64,000 nucleotides of DNA. Origin: Castanea sativa. Its lineage: Eukaryota; Streptophyta; Magnoliopsida; Fagales; Fagaceae. The stretch lies in NCBI RefSeq assembly GCF_040712315.1, contig NC_134015.1:5169945-5233944 (forward strand), in the 5' to 3' direction. The notes under the pieces were generated by a model that did not search any database, was not told the DNA's origin, and saw nothing but the letters and a program-made list of their open reading frames with translations. The position numbers and the translations under genes are program-made. This document shows, piece by piece, positions 49,230 through 60,917 of this stretch. Position 1 is the stretch's first letter; the number at the start of each line of letters is the position of its first letter.

Positions 49230-51031
49230 GGCGTAAATGCACTTTTAGTCCCTACATTTTGACGTTTTTTCATTTTAGTCCCTACATTTTATTTTTACCA
49301 CTTTTAGTCCCTAAACCAATTAACGCGTGCTATTTTCGTCCTTTCCGTTAGTCAACCGACGGAAATTGCTGAGGTAGCAGCCGGAGGAATTAATATATTA
49401 TAAAAAATGCCACATAATCATGACACATCAGCATATAAATTTAAAAAATTAATTTATTAATTATAACTAAATAAAAAAAATTTAAAAACACAAACTCAAA
49501 TTTAGAAACACAAACCCAGAAAATCAAACCCAAAAAATTAAACCCATTGAATCAACTTCCTTCTCCACTTAAAATCAAATCAATAATGCAATGAAATTCG
49601 AGAAGAGAACAAATACCAATGCTGAAAGATCCATGCTGAAAAACCATAAGTTTTTCTCGTTCTTCCCCAAAGATTCATAGCCAAAATCATAAAATCAAAG
49701 AAAACCCAAAAATCTCAAACACTCAAAAACCCAAACACTCAAACAAAACCCAGTTTATTTCAAAAAATCAACAACAAAATCAACCAACCTGGCCAACTCA
49801 GCTCATTGAATCAAACAAACACACAAACCCAAAAAAATCACAACAACAGCAAGCCCAACCAATCCATAACAGATCTAAACTCAAATCAGCTATCATAGAT
49901 CCCACAACTCCAACAGATTCAACATTGTGACACAAAGAGAGAGAGGTGTTGTTATCTAACGGAGAAAGTGAAAGAGGAGCTGAGGAAGGAAAAAAAAAAA
50001 GAGAAAGGAAATAGAGAGATAGTGAGGCGAGACAGAGAGATAGAGAGGCGAGACAGAGAGATAGTGAGCCCCTAAGCCCAGACGCCGACGTGACGTGAGA
50101 TAGTGAGCCCAGACGCCGACACGATGCCATCATCATCATCACGCTGACGCGACGCGAGAGTCTACCCAGCTGTCGCTGCCGCAACAAGCCCTCGTAATCC
50201 GGATTTTATTTTTTTTGTTTTTCTAGTTTCATTTTTTGGGTTTGGGTATTTGATTTTTTGGGTTTGGGTATTTGTTCTGGGTTTGATATTTTCGGTAAGC
50301 AGATCTGCTCGCTGTTGGTTCTGGCGCCGAGCGAGCCTGGCAAGATCAAGATGTTCTCGCCGGCCTTCTACGCCCCCTGTACCACCGACGATATTCTTAG
50401 CTATGGTCTCACTCACATGGCTGTCACTCCTCTCGATCTCGTCAAGTGCAATATGCAGGTCCGATTCTTCTAAATCCCTCGCTCTCTTCTGTTTTCAACT
50501 TCTTTTTCTTCGATTTGATTCTACTTTACATTTCTTTGATCGGATTAGATCTGTTTGTATCAGTATTTGAGTTTGAGTTTGAGATGAGAGAATAGAGTTT
50601 GAGTTTGAGATGAGAGAATAGAGTTTGAGTTTGAGATGAAAGTGTGGAGCCGGTTTGAGAATAGTATGTTTGGATCTTATGCTAATTTTTTAGGTTTTAA
50701 AATTTTTGGCTTGAAAATTTTTGGCTTGGTGTTCTTGTTCAACAAACATTTAGATCTTAATTTATGTAAATTTTGGTTTTTAATTTTTTATTTAGTTAAA
50801 ATTAATTATTAATTATTTAAATTTATATGCTGATGTGTGTTGATGATGTGGCATTTTTAATAATATATTAATTTTTCCAGCTGCCACCTCAGCAATTTCC
50901 GTCGGTTGACTGACGGAAATGACGAAAATAACACGCGTTAATTGATTTAGGGACTAAAAATGGTAAAAATAACATGTAGGGACTAAAATAAAAAAGCGTC
51001 AAAATGTAGGAACTAAAAGTGCATTTACGCC
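49230..51031. mobile_element. Pack-MULE, 1,802 bp, 9-bp duplication AAATAAAAT
   Basis: Terminal inverted repeats of about 240 bp start GGCGTAAATGCACTTTTAG; the perfect 9-bp duplication is at 49221-49229 and 51032-51040, diagnostic of Mutator-like elements. Copy B shows the intact target CTGCAAAATAAAATTTGA at 60753-60770. Between the repeats are GC-rich host-derived sequences (about 49990-50170 and 50303-50460) and no transposase. A minisatellite of 29-bp units (GAGTTTGAGTTTGAGATGAG) lies at about 50567-50640. Confidence 0.93.
50303..50458 (+). pseudogene. Captured exon of a mitochondrial phosphate carrier (PHT3/MPT)
   Basis: The frame reads LAPSEPGKIKMFSPAFYAPC then ILSYGLTHMAVTPLDLVKCN and MQ, where 50351-50458 codes the last 36 residues. 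PLDLVK is the PxD/ExxK/R signature of the mitochondrial carrier family, and GLTHxAVTPLDLVKCNMQ is specific to the phosphate carrier. A splice donor follows (CAG, then GTCCGATTC), so genomic DNA with its intron was captured, not mRNA. CTTDDILSYG differs from the usual CTFGGILSCG, so the fragment has drifted. It holds only the first of six transmembrane helices and cannot be a working carrier. Confidence 0.85.
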
Positions 51032-51105
51032 AAATAAAATTTGAAATTTGCTCCATTAAAAGAAACTTTTGTTTTTGTTATTTTAGGATTCATTTGGGAT
51101 GCTTA

Positions 51106-51321
51106 GGCTTAGTTTGGATACAGCTGAACGCGTCCAGCTTTTCCAGCCTTTTTTTTTTTTTTTTTCTTTTCTGAAGTGTTTCAGACAAAATGTATTGTGC
51201 GCATACTGTTCATATATTGTTCAGCAATTTTTTATTAAAATGGGTCCCGCAGTACTATTCACACATTTAAAAATTATTTTGCTACAGTATTTTCAGTTTT
51301 CAGCTGTATCCAAACGGACTC
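51106..51321. mobile_element. MITE with TTTGGATACAGCTG ends
   Basis: The left end GGCTTAGTTTGGATACAGC pairs with the inverted right end GAGTCCGTTTGGATACAGC. The interior has GGGTCCCGCAGTACTATTC and ATTTAAAAATTATTTTGC, shared with 42639-42845 in reverse. Target duplication is unclear; non-coding. Confidence 0.65.
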
Positions 51322-52089
51322 TTATTTTGCTGAAACTGAAAATTAGTTACTAAAAATAAAGATAAAAATTAGCTAAGAACCTATGAAAAGTACCAAAAAA
51401 TGCAGTGAGACCCATGAATAGTAACAAAAATAAGCCGAATAGTAAAATAAGTTGACAAAAATAATCCATGCCAAACACACACTTAGTTAGCATGCATATG
51501 GATAAGAGTGCAAGCATGTTCCACAGACATTGTTTTAAAAAAAAAAAAAATTCAAAGAAAATCACTATACTCACGTAATTTTACCCTGATTATTCTGGGT
51601 TTATGCTTTTGATTTAAAGGGTTTCTAATTTTATCCCTTCTAGTTTCCTCAATCATCATTTGGGACTTCACCTTTAATTTGTGTTGGGTTTGTGACATTG
51701 ATATTTGGGTTTCTCTTTTCTTAGTGGCTGAATTATAATTATATTCTTTTTTTAGCCAAACCTCAAGACCCATTGGTCATCTCAGTTTACTTTTTTTTTT
51801 TCTTTTTTTTCTTTTTTTTTTTAAAATACTGATTTCTTATCTGAATTTTTTATTGAGCTTTAAGTCTCCTCAATTTGGGTTTTCTTTGGGGAAATGTCTT
51901 TCAATTCTGTTGCATTTGTTTAAATTTTTGGGTATTTATTTAATATTTCCAATTTTATTAGTCTTTTTTGTTTGTCATTTTGTGTTGTGTGTTTGTGTTT
52001 TAGATTGATGGTTCTTTTTGTTTGTTGTTTTTTTAGTCACTGTGTAATGCTTGTGGGATTAGGTACAGATAGAGGAGGAATTCTATGTG
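51322..52089. other. Unique sequence between segments A and B
   Basis: T-rich tracts (51790-51825). No gene or delimited element is seen; a transcript leader for the next feature is possible. Confidence 0.35.
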
Positions 52090-52440
52090 GGTTTGAGTCA
52101 TGTATCATATAGGAAAAATATATAGATCAAATGCTCGTGCTACTGCCACTACCACCAAATCCAATTCCAATGCCACATCCACACCCACTGCTAAAGCTGT
52201 TGGCAATAGTGGCAGAAATCTGAGAGAGTCTTTGAAGACAAAGTTAATGGCTTTTGGGAAATGATTTCTTGCTGCAAAGGTTACCATCAGTGATGAAGAA
52301 ACAGAGGTGCAAGAGGAGGAGGAAGTTGAAGGAGGAGGACCAAGCTGCAGTGTGTTTGATGGCACTGTCCTGTGGTACTGTTTTTGCCTAAAGGTGGAAA
52401 CACAACAAAATGTTGATAAGATAAAGAAGACCCTAACCAC
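52090..52440 (+). pseudogene. Possible broken gene fragment, unrecognised
   Basis: Plus strand from about 52099: IYRSNARATATTTKSNSNAT, then SGRNLRESLKTKLMAFGK, a stop at about 52260, then VTISDEETEVQEEEEVEGGG and PSCSVFDGTVLWYCF. The Ser/Thr-rich and acidic composition and codon pattern look coding. No family is recognised and one stop interrupts it. Confidence 0.3.
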
Positions 52441-53975
52441 TTACCAGCAACCCCAACCAACAAGTATACCTTTTAATATTGTCCTTTTAGCTTACTTCCT
52501 TTTATTTTATTTTATTTTTTAACTTTTTCTTTGATTAAATGAAATGAAAATGAAAGGAAATGGAAATACCCGTGTGTATGTTATTTGGGGTTTTTCAAAG
52601 ATAGAAAAGAAACAAGGGAATGCTCAAGGAAATTGAGAGAATTGATAGAATGACATTTCTGTTTTTTGGTGACATGGAATTAATGATATATCATCTTTTG
52701 TGGTTGTATGTGCCGTTTTTTCTGGTTCGTGATATGCTGTTTGTAGAAATTGTTGGATGACTTTATAAGAGGAAGCTGTCTACGAGAATTGTCATAGTAC
52801 GGTCCATCCTAAGCAATTAAGGTGTCCAAAAAAATGCACTCAAAGATGAAAATTGTAACCTTGTCCCACGAAACGGAAAAAGAGAGCAATCAGTAATGAA
52901 GATAACAATTATTTATATTAAGATAGCCTCTACACAAAAGCTTTTGAGGAGATTCCTCAAATTTTTTATTTCCACAATCATCAAACAAGTTTTCTGCTGA
53001 AGTTTTCATTGTCCATGTTGTCTTGCTGTTCTAATATATCTTTTAGATTATCATGTTACCTATCAAGCAATCAACTAAGCAACCACTGTCATCAATTTTC
53101 CACAATGTCGGACCTGCTTCATTTACTAGTTAGCTAGTCCTACTCCACTTCACAAGGTAGAGAATAGTTACCTGTAGTTCCAAGTTTCCTAGTGCTTTGC
53201 ACATTCCATCTACAAGGATATTATAGATTAAAATATTGAGATCCAACTTAATATTTTCCAATTTTTGAAATGAGTAACCTCACCATGTACATTGGAACAC
53301 AAGCCTGCAATATTTGGAATAAATATACCACACAAGTGAGAGAGTCTAATTTTCTCATTAATTCTTTGTCTTACAATATCCATTGATGAAAAATAAGAGA
53401 TGAACACTTTTATATACCAAACAAAATATTTTATTACAATTTTACAGACAATTATCATGAACTAGCATCATAATTTCTTCTATTCATATCCATCCATTCT
53501 CATTCTTCTTTGCTTCCAAATCTCTTTTTTTTTTTATTGGCTTCCAACTTCTTTTTCAAAGAAAGAGATAATCTAATAGTTGTTTTTCTTGGCTTCCAAA
53601 TCCTTTTTCTTCAATTCTAAATTCAAGTCTTTTTAACTATTTGAATCTGTCATTACATAAACTGTCAATGATAATGTCCGCCTTTTACCGTGGAAGAAAA
53701 TATTTTATTCCTTGCAAGGGAAAAAAAAAATTGATAACTTACAGAGGATGAGCTGGGTTACTTGTCATATTTCTTACTTTAAGTGAGCTCAGTGCAAGTA
53801 CAATGTCAGAAGAATCACTAATGAGAGATATAGAACAGCTTCTTCAGAATATTGAAGGCACAGGCACAATTAACTTGACATTATACCAACAGCCTATCAT
53901 CTTCCATCTTCCTAAGCAACTAAAGCTTAGGATAATAAAAGGCAACAACTAATCCATTTCAAATGGCAGAAGCAA

Positions 53976-54389
53976 TTAATTAACACATTTGAAAGAGACA
54001 AGTTGACAACAACATTTAAGATTCAAATCCTTATACAAAGTAATCACGGTCGAATAATACTTTATTGCTGCAATTGCAAAATATAAACTAATGAAATATA
54101 TAATTGCAGGCAATAGGTTCAGATGAAGCAGTTTATCAAACGGATCCAAACCATGATTAAAGTCTCTGTATCGAATTCTCACATAAGTCATGAACTGATT
54201 TGGGTTTTCGACATTATAACAACTAGAAAAAGTTGTACAAGTAGTACTAAGAGAACAAGTAGGAACATGAAATGAAACCCTTACATAAAAGGGGAGAGAA
54301 CAAGTTGGAACATACTCAGATCTGGTGGATAAAGATGCACACGCATTTCTCCACATCATAGGCTGCCGCCGCTTCCTTTCTCTCAACAA
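53976..54389 (-). CDS. Unknown ORF, 137 codons, copy B
   Basis: Same length and start as 39253-39666, with changes such as SVYV/SEYV and DQFM/NQFM and a different last nine residues (QLVSFKCVN). The hydrophobic segment is unchanged. Product unknown; the caution given for copy A applies. Confidence 0.3.
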   Translation of the reverse strand: MLRERKRRQPMMWRNACASLSTRSEYVPTCSLPFYVRVSFHVPTCSLSTTCTTFSSCYNVENPNQFMTYVRIRYRDFNHGLDPFDKLLHLNLLPAIIYFISLYFAIAAIKYYSTVITLYKDLNLKCCCQLVSFKCVN

Positions 54390-54544
54390 AAATTATGAAA
54401 CACTTTAACCTAAAATGCTGCTTATATAATGGAATATGGACTCATTTTCTTTCATGGGCTCAAAAACAGGCCCAAGCTATTAAACAAACTTGGAAACGTG
54501 AGTCAATGTGTGTCCCTACCGCACGGGACACACACATTGACTAT

Positions 54545-55385
54545 AAAGGTTTTTTTTTTTTTTTTTTTTTCCTGAAAATTTTTTGGTACTTACCGGCTTA
54601 CCGCCATTGTTGATGGCTGAAACTTCAACCACCGTGAGACGCTATCAGACTTGAGATAGCACCCCCATCTTCCTGTTCTTCTTCTCTGTCTCGCTCACAC
54701 TCTTTCTGCTCTCTCCCTCTGTTTTTGACGATACTGCTTCGGCATTTTTCCCTCTAGTCTTCTTCTTTTTTGGTAAATGGAGTCTCCTTTTTTGCTGCTT
54801 TCAACTCAGCCACTAATATTTGCCTTACTGTACTGTCAACCACCAATGCTTTACTGTCAAGCACTACTACTCTACTAGCATTTGTATTTAACCCATTTCT
54901 TTTATCTTTAAAAAAAAAAAAAAAAAAAAAAACCCATTTCTTAATAGGCAGGCATCATATCATATATATATATATATATATATTTTTTTTTTTTAATTCA
55001 TAAATGGTGGACTATTCAAACGGACTTGGGCAGAAATTTCTTTTTGATTGGGTTGTCAAATAGGCTTAGCCATGGGCAGATAGACCAATTTCTCTCTTAA
55101 CCATTTTATGGGTCTTATAAAATTAAAAATAAAAATTATTAGGTACTCAAGTAAGATTTGTCATGACTTAAGAGCTCCGAGAAAAATGCTAAGTGTATAT
55201 ACATATATAATTATTTATCTTTATTTTAGTTAAAATTTTAATTTTTACTAATTTAATATATTTGTTTATTTTTTAAATAATTATTAAATTAATTATAACG
55301 TAATCACGGTTCAACCTGGGTCTAATCTCAAAAATCTTGAACCTATTCTTTTTACGGTTCATTGAATGGTGCAAATTTCAAAACT
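54545..55385. other. Insertion specific to copy B, no gene seen
   Basis: Holds CT-rich text, a T-run (54550-54570), A-run (54909-54930) and AT microsatellite (54957-54981). Its borders are approximate and no terminal repeats were found. Confidence 0.4.
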
Positions 55386-55829
55386 ATGTGTCTAAAAAGC
55401 AAGTAAAGCAGTTTGGATTTTACATGAAAATTGGATTTGGGCCTGATTGTTTAAGAGGCATGAGTGTGGCCCAGGTGGAGATGAATAATTTTATGGTTGT
55501 GTCAAAAAACTACTGTTATGAAAGATGTTGAAATCATCTCTTGTAAAGAAATAGGCAATATAATTTGTAACTTCCTCTTGTTAAATATATTATTATTATT
55601 ATTTTTTGTTTGCAATCCCAAAGTGGAAGGCAGTGTTTAAACTTAAAACTCTAAAGATATAGACTAATTTTTTAATTTTTTTTCTTTTTCTAAATATGAT
55701 TTTTTTGAGGAAATGCACCTAAAGAGATAAGAATAAATAATAAGAATACTTTAACAACAAAAATTCCAACCATGCCTTTAATTCTTCCCCCAAGAAAGGA
55801 TGTTTTTCATGGCATGTAAGGAATAAGAA

Positions 55830-56110
55830 GACCAACAATCTTTTAACTATTCACGAGGCTCTCTACACTACTTGGAAGGAAGGATATAGAAAAGCCATCT
55901 TACTTGTTAGTTCTGGAAAACTTAGTGGAAGAGCTGGAAACTACAAATACAAACAACATGGAAGCAGAAATTCTCCTAAAAGACCTCCGAATCCAAAAGA
56001 GAATGTTTCAAAGTCTACAAATCAAAGTTGCTCCTGAACCTATATTCCAAGAAGCCAAGCAATTGATGAAGATGGCAACCCAGTCCTTTGTGCACACTCT
56101 TTGGCACTAA
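55830..56110 (+). pseudogene. Coiled-coil gene fragment, open copy B
   Basis: A frame of 68 codons (55904-56110): LVEELETTNTNNMEAEILLK, DLRIQKRMFQSLQIKVAPEP, IFQEAKQLMKMATQSFVHTL, ending HW-type. The Glu/Leu/Lys heptads suggest a coiled coil. Upstream (55840-55900) another frame reads LLTIHEALYTTWKEGYRKAI, continuous in sense with it only through a frameshift or splice. The family is not recognised. The A copy is disabled. Confidence 0.35.
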
Positions 56111-58714
56111 TTTTTCATTGTTACCAAAAAAAAAAAAAATTTCTTCCCCCAATTCTTGAGACTAATTTTGTTTTTTTTGTTTTTTTTTAAACTTTGTTTC
56201 GCTTATGTCAATTCTTACCATTTATCAAAAAATATCTAACCCAAGTCTAAGTTTTCCTTTATTCTATATATCAAGAAGGGAGTGCATCTAAGTTTGCTTT
56301 CATATTTGATATGGTTAGTTCTTTATTATGCAACTTTTTACTTAAGTCAGGTCAATTACTACAACTCAAAACAAAGCCAATCCAACAAAACTTCCAACAA
56401 TAAATTTAGTAGTGACTATAGTTTGAGGATACAAAAATGTAAGAGCAAAGCCTTTTGCTTTCAATTTTCTTATTTCAAGTAAATTTAGTAATAATTGTAT
56501 TTGTATATTCTTAATTGAACAAAGGATAGCATGTGTCTCTTTTTGTCCTTTGATCATTCAATTTATCTTTTTTTTTTTTGAATGTTCAATCTATTACTCC
56601 TTTAATCTTTATGTTTGTTAACATTTTGTCAACAGTTTTGTAACTTAGTGGTGTTATTAGATGTTCTTCACGAAGGGAACTTAGGTTTAAATCCTCTCTT
56701 CCCCATGTGCGATAAATAGGAAAATAAAAAGATTTAATAATGTTTGCAAACGATAGTTATTACTATTAATATGAAAAAAATGATTATTTGATAGTCAAGA
56801 ACTTTGTAGCTCAACTAGTTGACCCCTTTAGTATGTTCATGACATTCAAGGTTCAGTTCTCTTTCTCCTGTTGTAACTTTTGAAGTTTAGGTTCAAATTA
56901 AACTGTGGATAACTTTTACAAAAGTTACAAAACTCAATACCTTCTTTTTTTTTTTTAATTTTAATGATAATAGTTTGCTAAACTCATAGTTGGAATAAAT
57001 TTTTTTGCTATAACTATCATATTTACCAAATATTAAGATGGTCTATTATTCTTTTTGAATATCAAGGTGTTAGGCATTAAAAACTCAATAGTCTATTAAG
57101 AACTCTTACGTTTTTTTTTTTGGGTATTTGTATATACTAAATTGCTAACCTTATAGATTTAATGGTAAATGACAACTTATTATTATGAAATTTTGTATGT
57201 GATTAACTTATAAGTTGATATTAAATAAAAACATGGATTCAAGAATACGGTAACATAAACCAATCTATTTAGTGGTAATGTCTCACAAAAATATCGTATT
57301 AATCCAAGTGCGATAAAAATTTACTACATTTAATATCTATATGAAAATTTTTAAGCAAGCATAGCAACTTACTGTTTATGAATAATAATAGAAAAACACG
57401 CGCATATATATGAACAAATTTGCAAAGGCAACTATCAATACTTATAGCAAGAAAAATTCAATTTTGGCTTCAAAACAAATAGAGGAAGGCCTCCAAGTTA
57501 GCCTCAATTTCAATATTATTAGAAGTAAGGTCATGAAGAACTCATTAATGGCTTCCACTATATATAGTGTATCCTATTGTATCAAAAAATAAATTCATTC
57601 TCCAACACAAGCAAGCAAGACATTTATACTTGCTTGCCAAAAACTTAGATTTTTATATTTTTCTTTTCCTTTTCTCTAATCTTTTATATTGTTTAATCTT
57701 ACTTATCCATGTCATGACTTCTTACTACCATTTTCTTTTTCTATTTTTATTTGTTCTAAACATGTCCATGCTAGAATGTTATTTTCTCATTTATTTATGA
57801 GATTTTGTTATGTATCTCTAACTAGGTTATACACACATAAAGCTCTATCTCTTGCGTATGATTAATTTTGAGGTGGAATTTTCTTAAAATTGTACTTTGG
57901 AAATTTCAAGTGGGCCTACTTCTAAATTTCCTCATCTTGCTTAGAGAGATTGAAAGAGTTTTTAACTTATAAGAGATGTAGGCCATTCCTAGCCAAAATC
58001 ATGTGCCCTTCTTGATATTGAACTTTCAAGCATACTAAGCACTCAACTTTAGAAAGGGTGGTCAAAGTTTGGGCCCGTGGATTTTTGTAATAAGGTGTTT
58101 CAAATTAGTGATGACTCACATATAGTTTTTCAGTCCACCTTACTCCTACCATATAGTTTCTCAGTACTCTCTGGGCTAAATAGTGATGACCAATGTAAGG
58201 CTTAATTTCTATATACACACTTAACTTCCTTTCTAGCTTCTTATTTTGAAGGGGTTTGGCATGTGATAAATCAAAAGATCCAAACAAATTTTATAATTTC
58301 TTTAAATTTTATAATTATTGATGTTGTTGTTTTTTTGTGTGTGATTGATGTATCATAAAAATGATGTTAATGAGAAAAAAAAAATACTGTTCTATTAATA
58401 ACTCACCAGATTAACAAGTTTTGGGAAAAATGTTGTGAGAACTTTTATACTTATTCCCGTAAAAAAATTGTGACTATAGAATTTTTCAATAGTAACCCAT
58501 ATTATTCTTGTATTGTGAATGTGATTGTGGGGGAAACAACACAGTAGGGAATGAAAGAAAGAAAAACTGTTTCCTTCAACAAAAAAAAAAAAAAGCACCA
58601 TGCACAATTTGCTTCCTTTCTTGGAAGTTTGGTCAACATTACCTGTAGTGCATTTGTCTTATGATCCTACGTGCCCAACTATCTCAAGCAAGGCATAATC
58701 ACACAAGATGCTAA
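56111..58714. other. Segment B, no gene seen; SINE-like patches near 56640 and 56805
   Basis: At 56640-56690, TGTAACTTAGTGGTGTTATT precedes TAGGTTTAAATCC; at 56805-56870, GTAGCTCAACTAGTTGACCC precedes AAGGTTCAGTTCT. Both have A-box and B-box like spacing of tRNA-derived SINE heads, degenerate. The rest is AT-rich and partly collinear with 46-48.6 kb. Confidence 0.4.
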
Positions 58715-59782
58715 GAGCATTCTCATCAAAGAATGCAAAAATGCTAAATCTTAAATTTTAGAATTTGAAACCCAAAAAACCCACTCCATCAAAACTTGCA
58801 TATGCTAAAAGATTTGCCATCTTGCTACAATGCACTCTCATTTTTGAGAGTGTACAGTAGCAAGATATTATATTATTTTATTAATTTATTTGTTCTCTCT
58901 CTGGCTCTCTGTCTCTCCATCTCCCACATCTCTCTTTGCACTTTGGTTCTCTCTGTAGTCCTCACTCCCTCTCCCTTTCTCATTCAAAACTTGCCACCAG
59001 AGTTGGGTTGGACTGATTTGCATGGAGATTGACTTGGTGGCACGGTTGAGATCGTATGTTTGAGATCGACTTGGTGGCGAGGAGAACGGAGTGATGGCGT
59101 GAGATCGGTGTGCAGACCAGTGTGGAGATTGGCGTGTTGTGCGTTTTCTTGTGGTTGTTGTGGCCGGTGTCTTGTGATTCTTGGTGGTCCTTGTCGTGAC
59201 TAGAGCTGTGGCTGTAATGTTTGGTGGGTGTTTAGTCCATTTGGATATGCATGGTGGGTTTTTATTCGGGTTTGATTCTCACTGTGGCTGTGGTTGTAGT
59301 GTTTGGCCGTGAGTGTGGTTTTGGTGATGGGTTTTTGGTCGTGGATGGTGATGGGTCATGGGTTTGGTTGGGTTAAGTTGGGTATGGGTGGTGGTGGGTT
59401 TTGATTAGGGTTGAGAACAGGGTGGGTGGGTGGTGGTGGGTTTTGGTTGGGGTTGAGATCGAGGTGGGTGGGTGGTAGGTTTTGTGGTGCCTGTTGTGGC
59501 TGTTGGTATTGGGGTGAGGTTGGGCTACGGTGGTGGTTGGCAGTGGCTAGCCATGGGTGTGGCTGTGACTGAGGTTGCTTGGACTGAGAAGAAATTGGTG
59601 GGTTTCATCAGAAAAAGAGAGAGCCTCAGTGATAAAATAAAAATAATATTATTTAAATGAAGTTGTAAAATAAATAGAATGTTTGATGTTGGGTGTATTG
59701 TAAAGTGGTATGTTAAAATTGATAAAGTAGGATTTTGAGATGTTAAATGCTAAAATATTTGCAATCTTTGATGAGAATGCTC
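58715..59782. mobile_element. GAGCATTC-type element, 1,068 bp, TAA duplication
   Basis: GAGCATTCTCATCAAAGAAT and inverted GAGCATTCTCATCAAAGATT, flanked by TAA (58712-58714, 59783-59785). Segment A reads GATGCTAATGCTTCCC at 48594-48609, the exact empty site. The centre (58990-59600) is GT-rich with GTGGGTTTTG repeats; the 62-codon frame at 59472 is low-complexity. The ends match 11533-12310. Confidence 0.88.
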
Positions 59783-59944
59783 TAATACTTTCCTTTGTAG
59801 AGCATATGCAAAGCATACTATTGACTTTATCAACTAGCTAGTGTACCAAAATTGGTGCCAAAGCCAAAGAGATCTACGTAATTAATAAAGTTGTTAATTT
59901 CAAGACAATATATTATAATAAAGAAGTAAACCTCATCATTTTCA

Positions 59945-60005
59945 TTGCATTGTAAATCATTCTTATTGTAATAGTACTATTACAATAGGAATGATTACAA
60001 TGCAA
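59945..60005. repeat. Near-perfect 61-bp palindrome
   Basis: TTGCATTGTAAATCATTCTT... folds back on itself, with the centre GTAATAGTACTATTAC. Segment A has only the left arm (about 48813-48840), followed by about 190 bases that copy B lacks. Confidence 0.9.
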
Positions 60006-60161
60006 AGAATTAAATTGAAACCACTAGACAATCAGATTTTCTTTGTCTTGATTTTCTTATGATCTTATATGCTGTCTGCTATGCTTTATTGACTCCTTCG
60101 AAGAATAATATGATTTTCAAGCTCTATACTTATGGACTCCGTTACCTAATGCTAAGAGTAC

Positions 60162-60745
60162 GAGCATTCACATCAGCTTGTGCAAATTTTTTTTATTTAT
60201 TTTAATATAAGAATATACTTTTTTTTTTTTAAATTTTACATACTCGCTTTTCAAAACACTCTATATCAGATTATCTATTTTGCACTTTATTTCTTTATTT
60301 CTTTTTTCTTTTTTTGAAAAAGTTTTAACCTATAACGTCTACTTCTTATGATAGTTCTTTATTATTAGACCAAAACACTAATCAGTTTTTAGTGTAGGCT
60401 GGGATTGAATCTCACATCTCTTATTCAACCATAAAAATTTTTACCAGTTAAGCTAACTAGAACCCACTTACACTATATTTCATTATAATATAATTTTTTT
60501 AAAAAAATTTCTCTTTCTTCACACATAACAATCACCATCCATTCTCTTATGTTGTCCTTGAGATACATAAAGAAATAATAAAAAACTAAATGCAAAATGA
60601 ATTGTATTAGTGTAAATATACACGGTTATTGTAGAAACCATGTATCTCTATATAACTTTGTATATCGTGATGTGGGTGAATTTTTGGTTTAAGTTGAATA
60701 AAATGTAATATTTTTTTCTATTATACAAACACTGATGCGAGTGCT
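60162..60745. mobile_element. GAGCATTC-type element carrying a SINE
   Basis: Left end GAGCATTCACATCAG, inverted right end TAGCACTCGCATCAG. Segment A lacks it between CTAATAGACTAATACT and CTGCAAAATAAAAT. The target duplication is not clear. Most of the inside is the SINE at 60295-60468. Confidence 0.55.
60295..60468 (-). mobile_element. tRNA-derived SINE, best preserved copy
   Basis: Minus strand: GTGGGTTCTAGTTAGCTTAA (A box), GGTTGAATAAGAGATG, GATTCAATCCC (B box), CTACACTAAAAACTGATTAG, GTTTTGGTCTAATAATAAAG, then TAGGTTAAAACTTTTTC and an A-rich tail. Same family as 17348, 33461, 4921 and 60918. Confidence 0.75.
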
Positions 60746-60917
60746 ATAATACTGCAAAATAAAATTTGAGACAAAGCTCCATTACAAGAAACTTTTGTTT
60801 TTGTTATTTTAGCAAGGCAACTTCGCGATCACATATAGCAACAATTTTGTTAAAATTGTCTTTAATTCCTATCATATTGAAAAATAACCATATATCAAGT
60901 ATTATAGCCATGAATGA

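Larger units (their letters stand above)
38300..51095. repeat. Large duplicated segment, copy A
   Basis: Starts in text GAAAGAGAGAGCAATCAGTA (about 38333) and ends near AAACTTTTGTTTTTGTTATT (51063-51084). Blocks 38.3-40.15, 44.94-46.0 and 47.3-49.23 kb occur in the same order and direction in copy B (52.8-60.8 kb), with mismatches of a few per cent by eye in the best parts. Copy A is longer because of insertions listed separately (40.2-44.9 kb and the Pack-MULE). Confidence 0.8.
52840..60820. repeat. Large duplicated segment, copy B
   Basis: Direct copy of segment A. It lacks the hAT element, LTR and Pack-MULE of copy A, but has about 830 extra bases at 54545-55385 and transposons at 58715 and 60162. 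A motif GGTTCAACCTGGGTCTAATCTC at about 55309 lies before the 55.4-55.68 kb block here, but after it in A (about 44840), so one copy is rearranged. Confidence 0.8.

Noticed and set aside
42639..51321. 8-bp duplications for the two TTTGGATAC MITEs
   Set aside because: Flanks were compared and do not match convincingly, so the superfamily is left open.
52105..52440. 111-codon minus-strand ORF
   Set aside because: Antisense shadow of a Ser/Thr- and Glu-rich plus-strand frame, which is itself only weakly supported.
59472..59660. 62-codon Val/Gly-rich ORF
   Set aside because: Product of GT-rich simple repeats inside the GAGCATTC element.
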